From: CAZWRK01 sp964635875
GTDB lineage: Bacteria > Pseudomonadota > Gammaproteobacteria > Burkholderiales > Aquaspirillaceae
Direction of reading: 5' to 3'
DNA: 40,958 bases
Assembly (NCBI GenBank): GCA_964635875.1
Contig: CAZWRK010000024.1
Location: 1 to 40,958, forward strand
In this document: piece after piece, positions 26,432-34,568 of the stretch
Position numbering within the stretch: the first letter of the stretch is position 1
Layout of the letters: the number at the start of each line of letters is the position of its first letter
The notes under the pieces: generated by a model
Database searches by the model: none
What the model was told of the DNA's origin: nothing
Seen by the model: the letters and a program-made list of their open reading frames with translations, nothing else
Translations under genes and position numbers: made by a program

Positions 26432-27235
26432 TTAGACGAGACGAACATAGATCGGCTGGAAATCGCCGTCTTGAACGATCATCAGCAAGCCTTCTTTGGC
26501 GAGCTCTAAAATGGCAATAAAATTCACGACCAAATGTGCAACATCGCCATGTTCGGCGAATAGACTCTCAAATGCAACGAAACTTTTGCCTTCGAGTCGC
26601 CGCAATATCACGCTCATCTGTTCTCGAACAGAAAGTTGATCTTGACGGATCTGGTGATGCTTCATATTTTTGGCCCGCGCCATAATAGACATCCATGCCG
26701 CCCTTAGATCAGCAGGATTTACATTTGGTAGGGGCGCTTCAACATCTCGTTCAAATAAAACAGACAGCCAAACAAAATCACGTTCTGCCTGCGGTAATTT
26801 ATCTAAAGCCAGTGCTGCGAGTTTGATTTGCTCATATTCCAACAAGCGTCGAATTAACTCTGCTCGAGGATCTTCCGGCTCAACACCCTCCTCAACTTGA
26901 TGCCGAGGTAATAACAGGCGTGATTTAATTTCTATGAGTAACGCCGCCATCAAAAGATATTCTGCGGCAAGCTCTAAACGCGCCGCTTTCATCGTCTCGA
27001 TATAGCGCATATATTGCGCAGTCACTTGCGCCATTGGAATATCTAAAACATTTAAATTTTGACGGCGAATTAAATACAGCAATAAATCTAGAGGACCTTC
27101 AAAGCTATCTAGAAAAAGTTGTAGCGCATCTGGTGGAATAAAAAGATCTTGTGGGCAAGTCAAAACCGGCTCGCCAAACACGTGTGCGAGTGGCAAAGCC
27201 GGAATTAAAGAAGCGGAGGCGTGTTGCTCTAACAT
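26432..27235 (-). CDS. scpA: Segregation and condensation protein ScpA
   Basis: Kleisin subunit of the Smc-ScpAB condensin that links the two Smc heads. The hallmark FEGPLDLLLYLIRRQNLNVLDI appears at about residues 49-70 (read as FEGPLDLLLYLIRR), followed by LAAEYLLMAALLIEIKSRLLLP. The protein is 267 residues. About 40 residues precede the usual family start, so either this N-terminus is extended or a later start is used; no better internal start was seen. It lies between trpS and scpB in one minus-strand run. It is unrelated to the SMC-like jetC at the right end. Confidence 0.92.
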   Translation of the reverse strand: MLEQHASASLIPALPLAHVFGEPVLTCPQDLFIPPDALQLFLDSFEGPLDLLLYLIRRQNLNVLDIPMAQVTAQYMRYIETMKAARLELAAEYLLMAALLIEIKSRLLLPRHQVEEGVEPEDPRAELIRRLLEYEQIKLAALALDKLPQAERDFVWLSVLFERDVEAPLPNVNPADLRAAWMSIMARAKNMKHHQIRQDQLSVREQMSVILRRLEGKSFVAFESLFAEHGDVAHLVVNFIAILELAKEGLLMIVQDGDFQPIYVRLV

Positions 27236-27277
27236 TTCGCACGCCCCAAAACATCGATTTGATTAGCAAACACCGGT

Positions 27278-28480
27278 TTAGTTATACCCCAGCCCCATGG
27301 CCTCGCGAACTTCACGCATCGTGTCTTGCGCCAGTTTTCTGGCACGCTCGCACCCATCCGCCACAATCGCTTTGACCAAAGTCGGGTCATCTAAATATTG
27401 CTGAGCGCGCTCAAACATCGGCTTCTGCTCTTCGAGAACCCCTTCAATCACCGGTTGCTTACAATCCAAACAGCCGATGCCCGCTGAGGTACAGCCCGCT
27501 TGAACCCAGTCATGGGTATCTTTATCGGTGTAAATTTGGTGAAGCTGCCAAACAGGGCATTTTTCTGGATTGCCCGGATCGGTGCGACGAACGCGCGCTG
27601 GATCGGTCGGCATCGAACGGATTTTTTTGCTGACAGACTCAGGCTCTTCGCGCAAGAAAATACCGTTACCGTAGCTCTTCGACATTTTCAAGCCATCAAG
27701 TCCCGGCATCCGGCTAGCCTCGGTCAACAAGGCTTGAGGCTCCACCAAAATGACTTTGCTCTTATTCTCGAGGAACGCAAACAGACGCTCACGATCACCG
27801 TGACTTAGGTTTTGTGTATCGGCAAGCAAAGCACGCGCAGATTCAAGTGCTTCATCGTCACCTTCTTGCTGATAACGGGTCCGCAATTCTTCGTATAGCT
27901 TGCCTTTTTTGGGTCCCATTTTTTTGACGGCCGCCGCTGCTTTTTCTTCAAAACCTAATTCGCGACCGTAAATATGGTTGAAGCGCCGAGCCACTTCACG
28001 GGTAATTTCAATGTGTGGAATTTGATCTTCGCCCACCGGCACAAACAAAGCGCGATAAATCAAAATATCGGCCGATTGCATCAATGGATAACCGAGGAAA
28101 CCATACGTACCAAGGTCTTTATGAGAAAGTTTCTCGATTTGGTCTTTATAGGTTGGAACGCGCTCCAGCCATGAAAGCGGTGTAATCATCGACAACAGCA
28201 AATGTAATTCTGCATGCTCTGGTACACGCGATTGGATAAAAATCGTAGATTGCGCAGGGTCAACGCCTGCAGCAAGCCAATCAATCACCATATCCCATGT
28301 GCTGCGCGCGATAATGCCGGGATCATCATAGCTGGTCGTCAGTGCGTGCCAATCCGCAACAAAGAATAAGCACTCGTATTCGCTCTGCAGGCGCACCCAG
28401 TTTTTTAAAGCGCCATGATAATGGCCAAGGTGCAAACTACCAGTTGGGCGCATGCCGGAGAGAACGCGATCGGGGTACAT
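27278..28480 (-). CDS. trpS: Tryptophanyl-tRNA synthetase with predicted Fe-S cysteine motif
   Basis: Charges tRNA-Trp. Class I motifs: HLGH at residues 17-20 and KMSKS at 265-269. The protein is 400 residues, about 65 longer than E. coli TrpRS; the extra part lies mostly at about 175-250. Four cysteines stand at 308, 330, 337 and 340 (C-x21-C-x6-C-x2-C). This closely follows the C-x22-C-x6-C-x2-C [4Fe-4S] motif described in Thermotoga maritima TrpRS, so a cluster in the anticodon-binding region is likely. It is in the minus-strand series between the M50 protease and scpA. Confidence 0.93.
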   Translation of the reverse strand: MYPDRVLSGMRPTGSLHLGHYHGALKNWVRLQSEYECLFFVADWHALTTSYDDPGIIARSTWDMVIDWLAAGVDPAQSTIFIQSRVPEHAELHLLLSMITPLSWLERVPTYKDQIEKLSHKDLGTYGFLGYPLMQSADILIYRALFVPVGEDQIPHIEITREVARRFNHIYGRELGFEEKAAAAVKKMGPKKGKLYEELRTRYQQEGDDEALESARALLADTQNLSHGDRERLFAFLENKSKVILVEPQALLTEASRMPGLDGLKMSKSYGNGIFLREEPESVSKKIRSMPTDPARVRRTDPGNPEKCPVWQLHQIYTDKDTHDWVQAGCTSAGIGCLDCKQPVIEGVLEEQKPMFERAQQYLDDPTLVKAIVADGCERARKLAQDTMREVREAMGLGYN

Positions 28481-28501
28481 GGAGGTCTTTCTTCTCAGAA
28501 A

Positions 28502-29140
28502 TTACAAAAAGATTTTAAATAAGCCGTAAAAGAACTGCAGAATCGGTTGCATGATCAAACCTAATAAACCGGTCGCCAATAAACCTAATAAAATCCACAT
28601 TCCATAAGGCTCTATTTTAGCAAATTGCCACGCCTGATAACGCGGCAATAAACTCACGACAATTCGGCCGCCATCTAGTGGTGGAATAGGTAAAAGGTTT
28701 AATACCATCAATGATAAATTAATCAGTACGCCAGCGTTACTCATCAACGCCATAGGCTCGGCATAGCTATTATCCATGCTCAAGGCTAATTTGAGTAAAA
28801 CCAACCAAATCGCAGCCATCACAAAATTTGAAATCGGCCCCGCAGCAGCCACCCACAACATGTCCTGCTTGGGACGGCGCAATCGACCAAAATCCACCGG
28901 CACCGGCTTGGCCCAACCAAAAATAAACCCACCTAAAGCCACTGCCATTAACGGCACTAAAATCGTGCCAATTAAATCAATATGTTGCAGTGGATTTAAT
29001 GTCATGCGCCCCATCATAAAGGCAGTGTTATCGCCATAGCGCTTAGCCGCGAAAGCATGCGCAGCCTCATGCACGGTAATTGCAAACAACACCGGCAACG
29101 CGTAAATCGCTATCTTTTGAATGACATTTAATTCGTTCAT
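28502..29140 (-). CDS. Site-2 protease family (M50) membrane protein
   Basis: Integral membrane zinc metalloprotease of the M50 class. HEAAH at residues 24-28 binds zinc and carries the catalytic Glu, and the third ligand Asp156 lies in NLLPIPPLDGGRI. About five to six hydrophobic segments are present in 212 residues. It lacks PDZ domains, so it is the small YwhC/Rip-like form rather than RseP. Substrate is unknown. It follows the YciO gene and precedes trpS in the same orientation; genes of this small type commonly stand beside trpS and scpA in proteobacteria. Confidence 0.9.
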   Translation of the reverse strand: MNELNVIQKIAIYALPVLFAITVHEAAHAFAAKRYGDNTAFMMGRMTLNPLQHIDLIGTILVPLMAVALGGFIFGWAKPVPVDFGRLRRPKQDMLWVAAAGPISNFVMAAIWLVLLKLALSMDNSYAEPMALMSNAGVLINLSLMVLNLLPIPPLDGGRIVVSLLPRYQAWQFAKIEPYGMWILLGLLATGLLGLIMQPILQFFYGLFKIFL

Positions 29141-29170
29141 CGGTTCTCTTTTCTTGGCGGCTGCAAATGC

Positions 29171-29797
29171 TTATGACAGACCTAATGACTGAACATCGCC
29201 TGCACCTTGCCGAATCAGCTGTGGAATATCTTCTGTTAAATCAATGACCGTCGTTGCTTCAGTGCCACACCAGCCACCATCAATAATCAGATCAACACTG
29301 TGCTCCAAACGCTCACGAATTTCCCATGCATCACTGAGCGGCTCAGATTCACCGGGTAAAATCAGAGTACATGAAAGCAAAGGCTCGCCCAGTGCTTCAA
29401 GCAAGGCTTGGGTCGCTGTATGTTGCGGCAAGCGTAGTCCGATGGTTGCGCGTTTAGGATGTAACGTACGGCGCGGCACCTCTTTAGTCGCCTGCAAAAT
29501 AAAGGTGTATGCGCCAGGGGTCACCGCTTTTAACAGTCGATATTGTGCATTGTTGACCCGAGCATAGGTGCCTAGTTCTGAAAGATCGCGACAGACCAAC
29601 GTAAAATGATGGCGTAAATCCAACTGCCGAATTGCAATGATGCGTTCCATCGCCCGCTTATCGCCTAAGTGGCAACCAATTGCATAGCAAGAATCGGTCG
29701 GATAAATCACGACGCCACCTTGCTGAATAATTTTGACCGCTTCGTTAATCAGGCGCGGCTGAGGATTATCAGGATGAATCGAAAAGAACTGTGACAT
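29171..29797 (-). CDS. yciO: YciO-type Sua5/YrdC family protein
   Basis: Sua5/YrdC/YciO fold. The sequence begins MSQFFSIHPDNPQPRLINEA, nearly as E. coli YciO does, and keeps GGVVIYPTDSCYAIGC, FTLVCRDLSEL and PGAYTFIL. Family members make threonylcarbamoyl-AMP for the t6A modification of tRNA; whether YciO shares this activity is unsettled, so the product is not asserted. A GTG at 29812 gives five extra codons, but the ATG at 29797 fits the homologue. It lies directly after the PHP gene, the same pairing (yciV-yciO) seen in E. coli. Confidence 0.9.
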   Translation of the reverse strand: MSQFFSIHPDNPQPRLINEAVKIIQQGGVVIYPTDSCYAIGCHLGDKRAMERIIAIRQLDLRHHFTLVCRDLSELGTYARVNNAQYRLLKAVTPGAYTFILQATKEVPRRTLHPKRATIGLRLPQHTATQALLEALGEPLLSCTLILPGESEPLSDAWEIRERLEHSVDLIIDGGWCGTEATTVIDLTEDIPQLIRQGAGDVQSLGLS

Positions 29798-29808
29798 ACC
29801 GTTTTCAT

Positions 29809-30699
29809 TCACACAGGTTGACTAAGATTGCCAGCGCCCCAGCGCGCCCATACCGGCTGACACCCTTCTGGCAAAGGCGCAGTCTTGCCGACATCGCGCC
29901 CACCTTCTCCAGGCGCGTGAAAATCACTGCCAGCACTGACTTCAAGTTCAAAACGACGGGCTACACGCGCTATTTTTTTCGTCATATCCGCATCATGACT
30001 GCCGCTCACGACCTCAATCGCCTGCCCGCCGGCTTCCATAAATTCGAGTACAAGATCTTGCGTTAATTGCGTTCCAATCGGATAACGACCGGGATGGGCA
30101 ATCACTGCTACGCCGCCTGCACCTACAATCCACGACACGGCATCGCCTAAAGTCGTCCATTCATGCTTTACATATCCGGGCTTGCCTTCAGTCAGATATT
30201 TTTTAAACACAGTTGGAACATCTTTACACACGCCGGCTTCGACCAAAAAACGCGCAAAATGGGTTCGGCCAATCATTTCGGCGTTGCGGCAATGCGTCAT
30301 TGCACCTTCAAACGCGCCTTCAATCCCCACATGCGCAAGGGAGTCTGACATTCGCCGCGCCCGCTCTACGCGACCTTCACGAATATCATGTAACCCCGCA
30401 AGCAATGGCGCATGACTCGGGTCTATGGCCAAACCGACAATGTGAATGCTGCGCTTGCGCCATGTGACTGAAATTTCAACACCATTGATCAACTGAATAC
30501 CAACAGCTTCGGCCGCTTCTCGCGCTGCACCTAAGCCACTCACACCATCATGATCCGTAAGCGCCAACATTTTGCAGCCATGCGCAGCCGCGCGATGCAC
30601 TAAATCAGCGGGAGATAAAGCGCCATCGGACGCGGTGGAGTGCGAATGTAGATCAATGGGGTCGGTAGGCAATAGGTTCAAGATTGACGCGCTTTCCAT
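29809..30699 (-). CDS. PHP-domain phosphoesterase (YciV/TrpH type)
   Basis: Metal-dependent PHP-fold enzyme: HSHST near residues 18-22 and DHDG near 49-52 provide metal ligands, with further His in IAHPGRYP and SDFH. This is the family of YciV/TrpH, which in E. coli acts as RNase AM and as a 3',5'-nucleoside bisphosphate phosphatase. The ATG at 30699 is preferred because the protein then begins just before the metal-binding strand, as homologues do; it overlaps the upstream S4 gene by 22 bases. Context next to yciO matches E. coli. Confidence 0.88.
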   Translation of the reverse strand: MESASILNLLPTDPIDLHSHSTASDGALSPADLVHRAAAHGCKMLALTDHDGVSGLGAAREAAEAVGIQLINGVEISVTWRKRSIHIVGLAIDPSHAPLLAGLHDIREGRVERARRMSDSLAHVGIEGAFEGAMTHCRNAEMIGRTHFARFLVEAGVCKDVPTVFKKYLTEGKPGYVKHEWTTLGDAVSWIVGAGGVAVIAHPGRYPIGTQLTQDLVLEFMEAGGQAIEVVSGSHDADMTKKIARVARRFELEVSAGSDFHAPGEGGRDVGKTAPLPEGCQPVWARWGAGNLSQPV

Positions 30700-31043
30700 T
30701 CCGCATGGGCTTTCTTCCATGCCGCAAATTCTTGTTGATACAAATCGCTGACACATGGATCACAGCCACTGCCGCAACAGGCATTGTCCGCCAGTAATGG
30801 CGGCGCAATCGGCTCAAGGTCAGCAACGACTTGAATCACAAAGCCAGGGCCGGTGACGCGTTGGCCATCACGGATTTTGCAGGTTTTACGGGTTTCAACT
30901 TGGCCGTTTACAGCAATATCGCCACTTGCGACCAATGCTTTTCCCGCGCCACCACTATCGACAACGCCAACAATTTTGAGCAAATCACATAGCGGGATAA
31001 ATTCAGATTTTAGTAAAAAGCGCTCTTGCATGAGAGATGTCAT
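30678..31043 (-). CDS. S4 RNA-binding domain fused to cysteine-rich oxidoreductase-like domain
   Basis: A 121-residue protein. Residues ~16-72 resemble the YbcJ-type S4 domain (LCDLLKIVGVVDSGGAGKALV, then GQVETRKTCKIRDGQRV), likely to bind RNA. Residues ~85-110 carry four cysteines at 89, 90, 94 and 97 (ACCGSGCDPCVSDLYQQEF), the pattern of the small 'oxidoreductase-like' domain, a possible metal site. Two starts are possible, 31043 and 31031; no strong ribosome-binding site decides. It overlaps the PHP gene downstream, so it is probably cotranscribed with it. Function is unknown beyond likely RNA binding. Confidence 0.75.
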   Translation of the reverse strand: MTSLMQERFLLKSEFIPLCDLLKIVGVVDSGGAGKALVASGDIAVNGQVETRKTCKIRDGQRVTGPGFVIQVVADLEPIAPPLLADNACCGSGCDPCVSDLYQQEFAAWKKAHAEWKARQS

Positions 31044-31129
31044 CGCATTCAGACCGCCCTACAAAAAGCAGGGCTTAAGAGGAAATAGAAGGCGATTCTA
31101 CCGCAGCCCCGCCAATATCGCAGGGATAA

Positions 31130-32119
31130 CTAAACGAACTCGCCCGCCCATTCACAAGAAAATGCCGTTTTAATCGCTTCAATGGCATCGTGATTCATCG
31201 ACAGCACGCAAATTAATTTAACAAAAGCCGCTTCAAGCGTCATATTTCCAGCCGAAATCGCCCCCGCTTGTGCCAAGCCTGCGCCTGCCGCGTACGTTCC
31301 CATATTCACCGTGCTATTCCACACCTGTGCCACATTAATAACCGGTCGATTGGCGGCGCTCATCCGAGCAACAGCCTGCAATAACGCCGGATGATCTGGC
31401 GCATTGCCTGCGCCATACGTGAGTAAAATCGCGCCATCACAGGTGCTTGGTTGCAAAGCATCGGCCAAGACATCTACGCCTGCACCCGGTGCGATCCATA
31501 ACACCGGCACCCGTAAATCTGTACGCAATTCAATTGCTTGCGGAGACTGATTTGTTTCAGCCATAAAATCAGGATACGGTGCACCCGACGAAAAATCGTA
31601 TAAAGGTGCTTGATTTGGCGTCGCAAAAGCATCATCGGCGCAGCTATCGTTTTTGCGAACCCGAGTCGCTTGCCATGCTCGCCGCGCGAACACCACACAC
31701 ATTGGCCAGTTTGGCTGACTCGCCGCGCTCAGTGCGTCCTGTAAATTATGCCAACCATCGCTTTCTTCTGCGCTAATGGGCCGCATTGCGCCAGTCAAAA
31801 TCACCGGGCGGCTAAAATTAGGCAACAAAAACGCCAAAGCAGCAGCGGTATACGCCAAAGTATCCGTGCCGTGAATCACCACAAAACCATCAAATAAAGT
31901 TTCCTGCGCCTGAAGCGTCGAACAAATTTGCGCCCACTGCGCGGGGCCAGCATTCGATGAGTCAATCAAGGGCGTTAACGCAATCAACGAAACTGCCCAT
32001 TCTGGGCGGGCTATTTTTTGCAAAGGCGCTCGCAAACTTTCCGCGCAAGGCACCAAACCTTTTGGACTGTTTTGCATACCAATTGTGCCGCCGGTATAAA
32101 TGACTGCGATTTTTTTCAT
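31130..32119 (-). CDS. Asparaginase (type I-like)
   Basis: Hydrolyses L-asparagine to aspartate and ammonia. Both catalytic threonines are visible: Thr12 in YTGGTIGM and Thr85 in HGTDT (residues 83-87), with Asp86 beside it. At 329 residues without a signal peptide it looks cytoplasmic, so the AnsA-like form is more likely than the periplasmic AnsB. It follows the MocR-type gene by 5 bases in the same orientation, so the two may be cotranscribed; whether that regulator controls it is unknown. Confidence 0.9.
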   Translation of the reverse strand: MKKIAVIYTGGTIGMQNSPKGLVPCAESLRAPLQKIARPEWAVSLIALTPLIDSSNAGPAQWAQICSTLQAQETLFDGFVVIHGTDTLAYTAAALAFLLPNFSRPVILTGAMRPISAEESDGWHNLQDALSAASQPNWPMCVVFARRAWQATRVRKNDSCADDAFATPNQAPLYDFSSGAPYPDFMAETNQSPQAIELRTDLRVPVLWIAPGAGVDVLADALQPSTCDGAILLTYGAGNAPDHPALLQAVARMSAANRPVINVAQVWNSTVNMGTYAAGAGLAQAGAISAGNMTLEAAFVKLICVLSMNHDAIEAIKTAFSCEWAGEFV

Positions 32120-32124
32120 GTAAT

Positions 32125-33576
32125 TTAGCTTTCTTGCAATTGCTGATGCGCCAACTGACCCAGTGTCAACAGCGCGCCAATATGTCGATCGGTCAGCGGC
32201 GAGCCACCTGACAAACGAATGTGCCGCCGGTAGCGACCCGATGGCGAATATAAGGTTCCCGGCATCACGCTAATTTTTTGCGCCAATGCGGTATGAAATA
32301 GCGCGGGCGTATCGCAGCCTTCTGGTAACTCTAGCCACAATAAAAATCCCCCTGTCGGCGACGTTGCGCGCGTTCCTGCAGGAAAATGCTCAGCAATCAA
32401 CCCGCGCAAACGATCTAACTGCCCTGCATAAATACGCCGCAAGCGCCGCAAATGGTGGGCATATCCGCCGCTTTCCAAAAACACGCCCAAGGTTTCGCAC
32501 AACAAGGCTGGTTGCGCGACCGACAAGGAAAATTTCAATTCAGAGACCCGACGATGAAAACGTCCGGCTTCGATCCATCCAACCCGAAAACCAGGGGCCA
32601 AGGTTTTGGTATAAGAAGAGCACACAAGAACCCAACCATCTTGATCAAAGGCTTTCACCGCAGGCTCAAGCGGGGTGCGAAATTGTAATTCGGCATAGAG
32701 CGCATCTTCAATCACCGGCACCTGATATTGATTAGCCAATGCAGCCAGCCGTTTTTTAGCCGCTAAAGGCATGCTAATCCCGAGAGGGTTATGAATATTA
32801 GGCATGCAAATAATGGCGTGAATCCGCTTTTCCGATAGCAACAACTCGATCGCATCAACCGCCAAACCCGTTTCGGGGTGCGTCGGGATTTCCACGCTAT
32901 TGAGGCCTAAATAATTCAACAAAGGCAACAAATTGAAATAGGTTGGCGACTCTAAACCAACGGTGTCGCCGGGTTGTGTACACGCGCGCAAAACAAGCTG
33001 CAAAGCTTCCATACAGCCATTGCTCAACACAATCTGCGCCGGGTTCAGATCCATTCCCAGACTTAATGCATGGCGACAAATCTCGGTGCGAAGTAGCAAA
33101 GAGCCTGGCGGCAAGGAATAGTCCGTAATCAGCTCGGGACGGCGGCGAGCCAAATCAGTCATTAAACGTGTGAGTTTATCGCCCGGATAAAAGTCGCTTC
33201 CGCGTGGGCACGCAAGAGATAAATCCACATGGTCCGACCGAGTTTGCGCCTCTAAGACCGCAGAAATTTGATCCAGCACCGCCAAATCGGCGGGTTGCGC
33301 TAAAGACGAAATCGGGGTTGTCAGCGTTTGCGGTGTCGCTAAACGGGCCTTCACGTAGTAACCCGACTGTGGCCGTGCTTCAACCAAGCCGCGCGCTTCT
33401 AATTGGCGATATGCCGCCAACACGGTGTTTAGACTGAGCTGACGTTGACGCGCCGCCTCTCGGACGGAAGGTAAACGCACGCCAGCAGCTAAACGGCCAT
33501 CTTCCATCGCTTGGCGGAGTTCGTCAGCAAAATGCTGGTAGAGCGGCAAAGCGCTCGGAGAAGGGGTCAGTATCAT
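32125..33576 (-). CDS. MocR-type regulator (GntR HTH plus aminotransferase domain)
   Basis: A 483-residue PLP-dependent transcription regulator. The N-terminal GntR winged helix (LPLYQHFADELRQAMEDGRL, LPSVREAARQRQLSLNTVLA) is followed by a fold-type I aminotransferase domain with the PLP-binding Lys near residue 324 (SSYTKTLAPGFRVGW) and Asp in PVIEDALY. The start ATG is 33576; the frame is open to 33597. It is divergent from a LysE-family exporter and their gap holds a perfect inverted repeat; MocR regulators often control such neighbours. Effector unknown. Confidence 0.9.
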   Translation of the reverse strand: MILTPSPSALPLYQHFADELRQAMEDGRLAAGVRLPSVREAARQRQLSLNTVLAAYRQLEARGLVEARPQSGYYVKARLATPQTLTTPISSLAQPADLAVLDQISAVLEAQTRSDHVDLSLACPRGSDFYPGDKLTRLMTDLARRRPELITDYSLPPGSLLLRTEICRHALSLGMDLNPAQIVLSNGCMEALQLVLRACTQPGDTVGLESPTYFNLLPLLNYLGLNSVEIPTHPETGLAVDAIELLLSEKRIHAIICMPNIHNPLGISMPLAAKKRLAALANQYQVPVIEDALYAELQFRTPLEPAVKAFDQDGWVLVCSSYTKTLAPGFRVGWIEAGRFHRRVSELKFSLSVAQPALLCETLGVFLESGGYAHHLRRLRRIYAGQLDRLRGLIAEHFPAGTRATSPTGGFLLWLELPEGCDTPALFHTALAQKISVMPGTLYSPSGRYRRHIRLSGGSPLTDRHIGALLTLGQLAHQQLQES

Positions 33577-33611
33577 GCGCAGAGTATCCAAGACCATAAG
33601 AAAAAAAAGCA

Positions 33612-33622
33612 GTGACAGTCAC
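33612..33622. promoter_or_regulatory. Short palindrome in the MocR-lysE gap
   Basis: GTGAC-A-GTCAC, an 11-base near-perfect palindrome, lies just upstream of the MocR start. It may be a second regulator site. Confidence 0.3.
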
Positions 33623-33634
33623 GGTCAAGATTAA

Positions 33635-33668
33635 TGGATACAGTTATCAAAATAAAAAACTGTATCCA
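33635..33668. promoter_or_regulatory. Candidate operator of the MocR-type regulator
   Basis: TGGATACAGTT at 33635-33645 and its exact reverse complement at 33658-33668, separated by 12 bases (23-base centre-to-centre), lie between the divergent regulator and exporter genes. The size and position fit a two-site dimeric operator overlapping both promoters. Confidence 0.65.
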
Positions 33669-33761
33669 ATATAAAGCTCTTTTTCTGAGGCTGTTTTAGC
33701 TTTTCGAAAGCGCTTACGCTGTTTCCATCGATGAATCACTTGCCCCCAGATGGAGCTAATC

Positions 33762-34367
33762 ATGTTGGACTTGCCTTTAATGAGTTACGTCGCTGCGATG
33801 TCGGTCACCCCTGGGCCGAATAATTTAATGCTTGCGGCCAGTGGCGTGAATTTTGGCTTTCGGCGCACAGTGCCGCATCTTTTCGGGATCAGTGCCGGTC
33901 ATAGCGCACAAGTGACGGTGATTGCTAGCGCACTCGCGTGGGTGTTGATCTGGCTGAATAGCTTACGCGGGGTGCTCGTGATTGCGGGGTGTTCTTATTT
34001 GTTGTGGCTGGCGTGGAAACAAATGCAGGCCGGTCAACCCGGACAACGAGAAAGCGCGCGACCGCTCGGCTTTTGGGGGGCGGCATTGTTTCAATGGGTC
34101 AACCCAAAAGCATGGATGATGGTGCTGAATGTGGCGCTGTTATTTTTGCCGGTCCACGCAACATGGCAAGATGCGCTTCAACTCGGTGTGCTGTGTGGCC
34201 TAGTCAATTTGCCCTGCATTTGCGTGTGGGCGCTGGCGGGAGACCAACTGCGCCATTGGATGCATCATGCGTGGGTGTTGCGCACATTTAACTACACGAT
34301 GGCTGCATTATTAGCGGCCACCGCAGTTTGGATTATGTGGGAAGAGGGGGGGCGGTTTTTGGGGTAA
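33762..34367 (+). CDS. LysE-family exporter
   Basis: Small amino-acid or metabolite exporter of the LysE/RhtB family. The N-terminal signature SVTPGPNNLMLAASGVNFG is clear, and the 201 residues hold about six hydrophobic segments, with the family pattern GAALFQWVNPKAWM in the second half. The ATG at 33762 has GGAG at 33754-33757; an ATG at 33750 is in the same frame but lacks such a site. Its substrate cannot be read; the divergent MocR-type gene is the probable regulator. Confidence 0.88.
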   Translation: MLDLPLMSYVAAMSVTPGPNNLMLAASGVNFGFRRTVPHLFGISAGHSAQVTVIASALAWVLIWLNSLRGVLVIAGCSYLLWLAWKQMQAGQPGQRESARPLGFWGAALFQWVNPKAWMMVLNVALLFLPVHATWQDALQLGVLCGLVNLPCICVWALAGDQLRHWMHHAWVLRTFNYTMAALLAATAVWIMWEEGGRFLG

Positions 34368-34502
34368 TGGCAGGCAGTGCGAAAATGTTGCTGCTAGGTC
34401 AGTGCCAGCCGACCCCGAAGAGGCACTAGTGACGCACGCACATTTAGGCATCGGGCGGTGGCCCGCCACTATGTCTAAAAATGAAAAATGCATCAAGATA
34501 AG
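34368..34502. other. Non-coding gap upstream of the SMC operon, no gene found
   Basis: This gap holds no convincing gene. AGTGCC at 34401-34406 can pair with GGCACT at 34422-34427 but without a T-run. CGGGC and GCCCG near 34445-34460 pair too. No direct repeats or attachment site were recognised, so the left border of the defence operon stays open. Confidence 0.5.
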
Positions 34503-34530
34503 TTGCGATTTGAATTGATCTACATATAAT
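34503..34530 (+). promoter_or_regulatory. Sigma-70-type promoter of the SMC operon
   Basis: TTGCGA at 34503-34508 (-35, 4 of 6 bases) and a perfect TATAAT at 34525-34530 (-10) with 16 bases between. Transcription would start about 30-35 bases before the jetC ATG. Confidence 0.6.
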
Positions 34531-34568
34531 CACTCAAATCCAATGTCATTATATCTTGGGGTAAATCA

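Noticed and set aside
26432..27235. ScpA and ScpB as parts of the same system as the SMC operon at 34.5 kb
   Set aside because: They are the housekeeping Smc-ScpAB subunits, in the opposite orientation and 7 kb away; the jet operon has its own kleisin and kite proteins.
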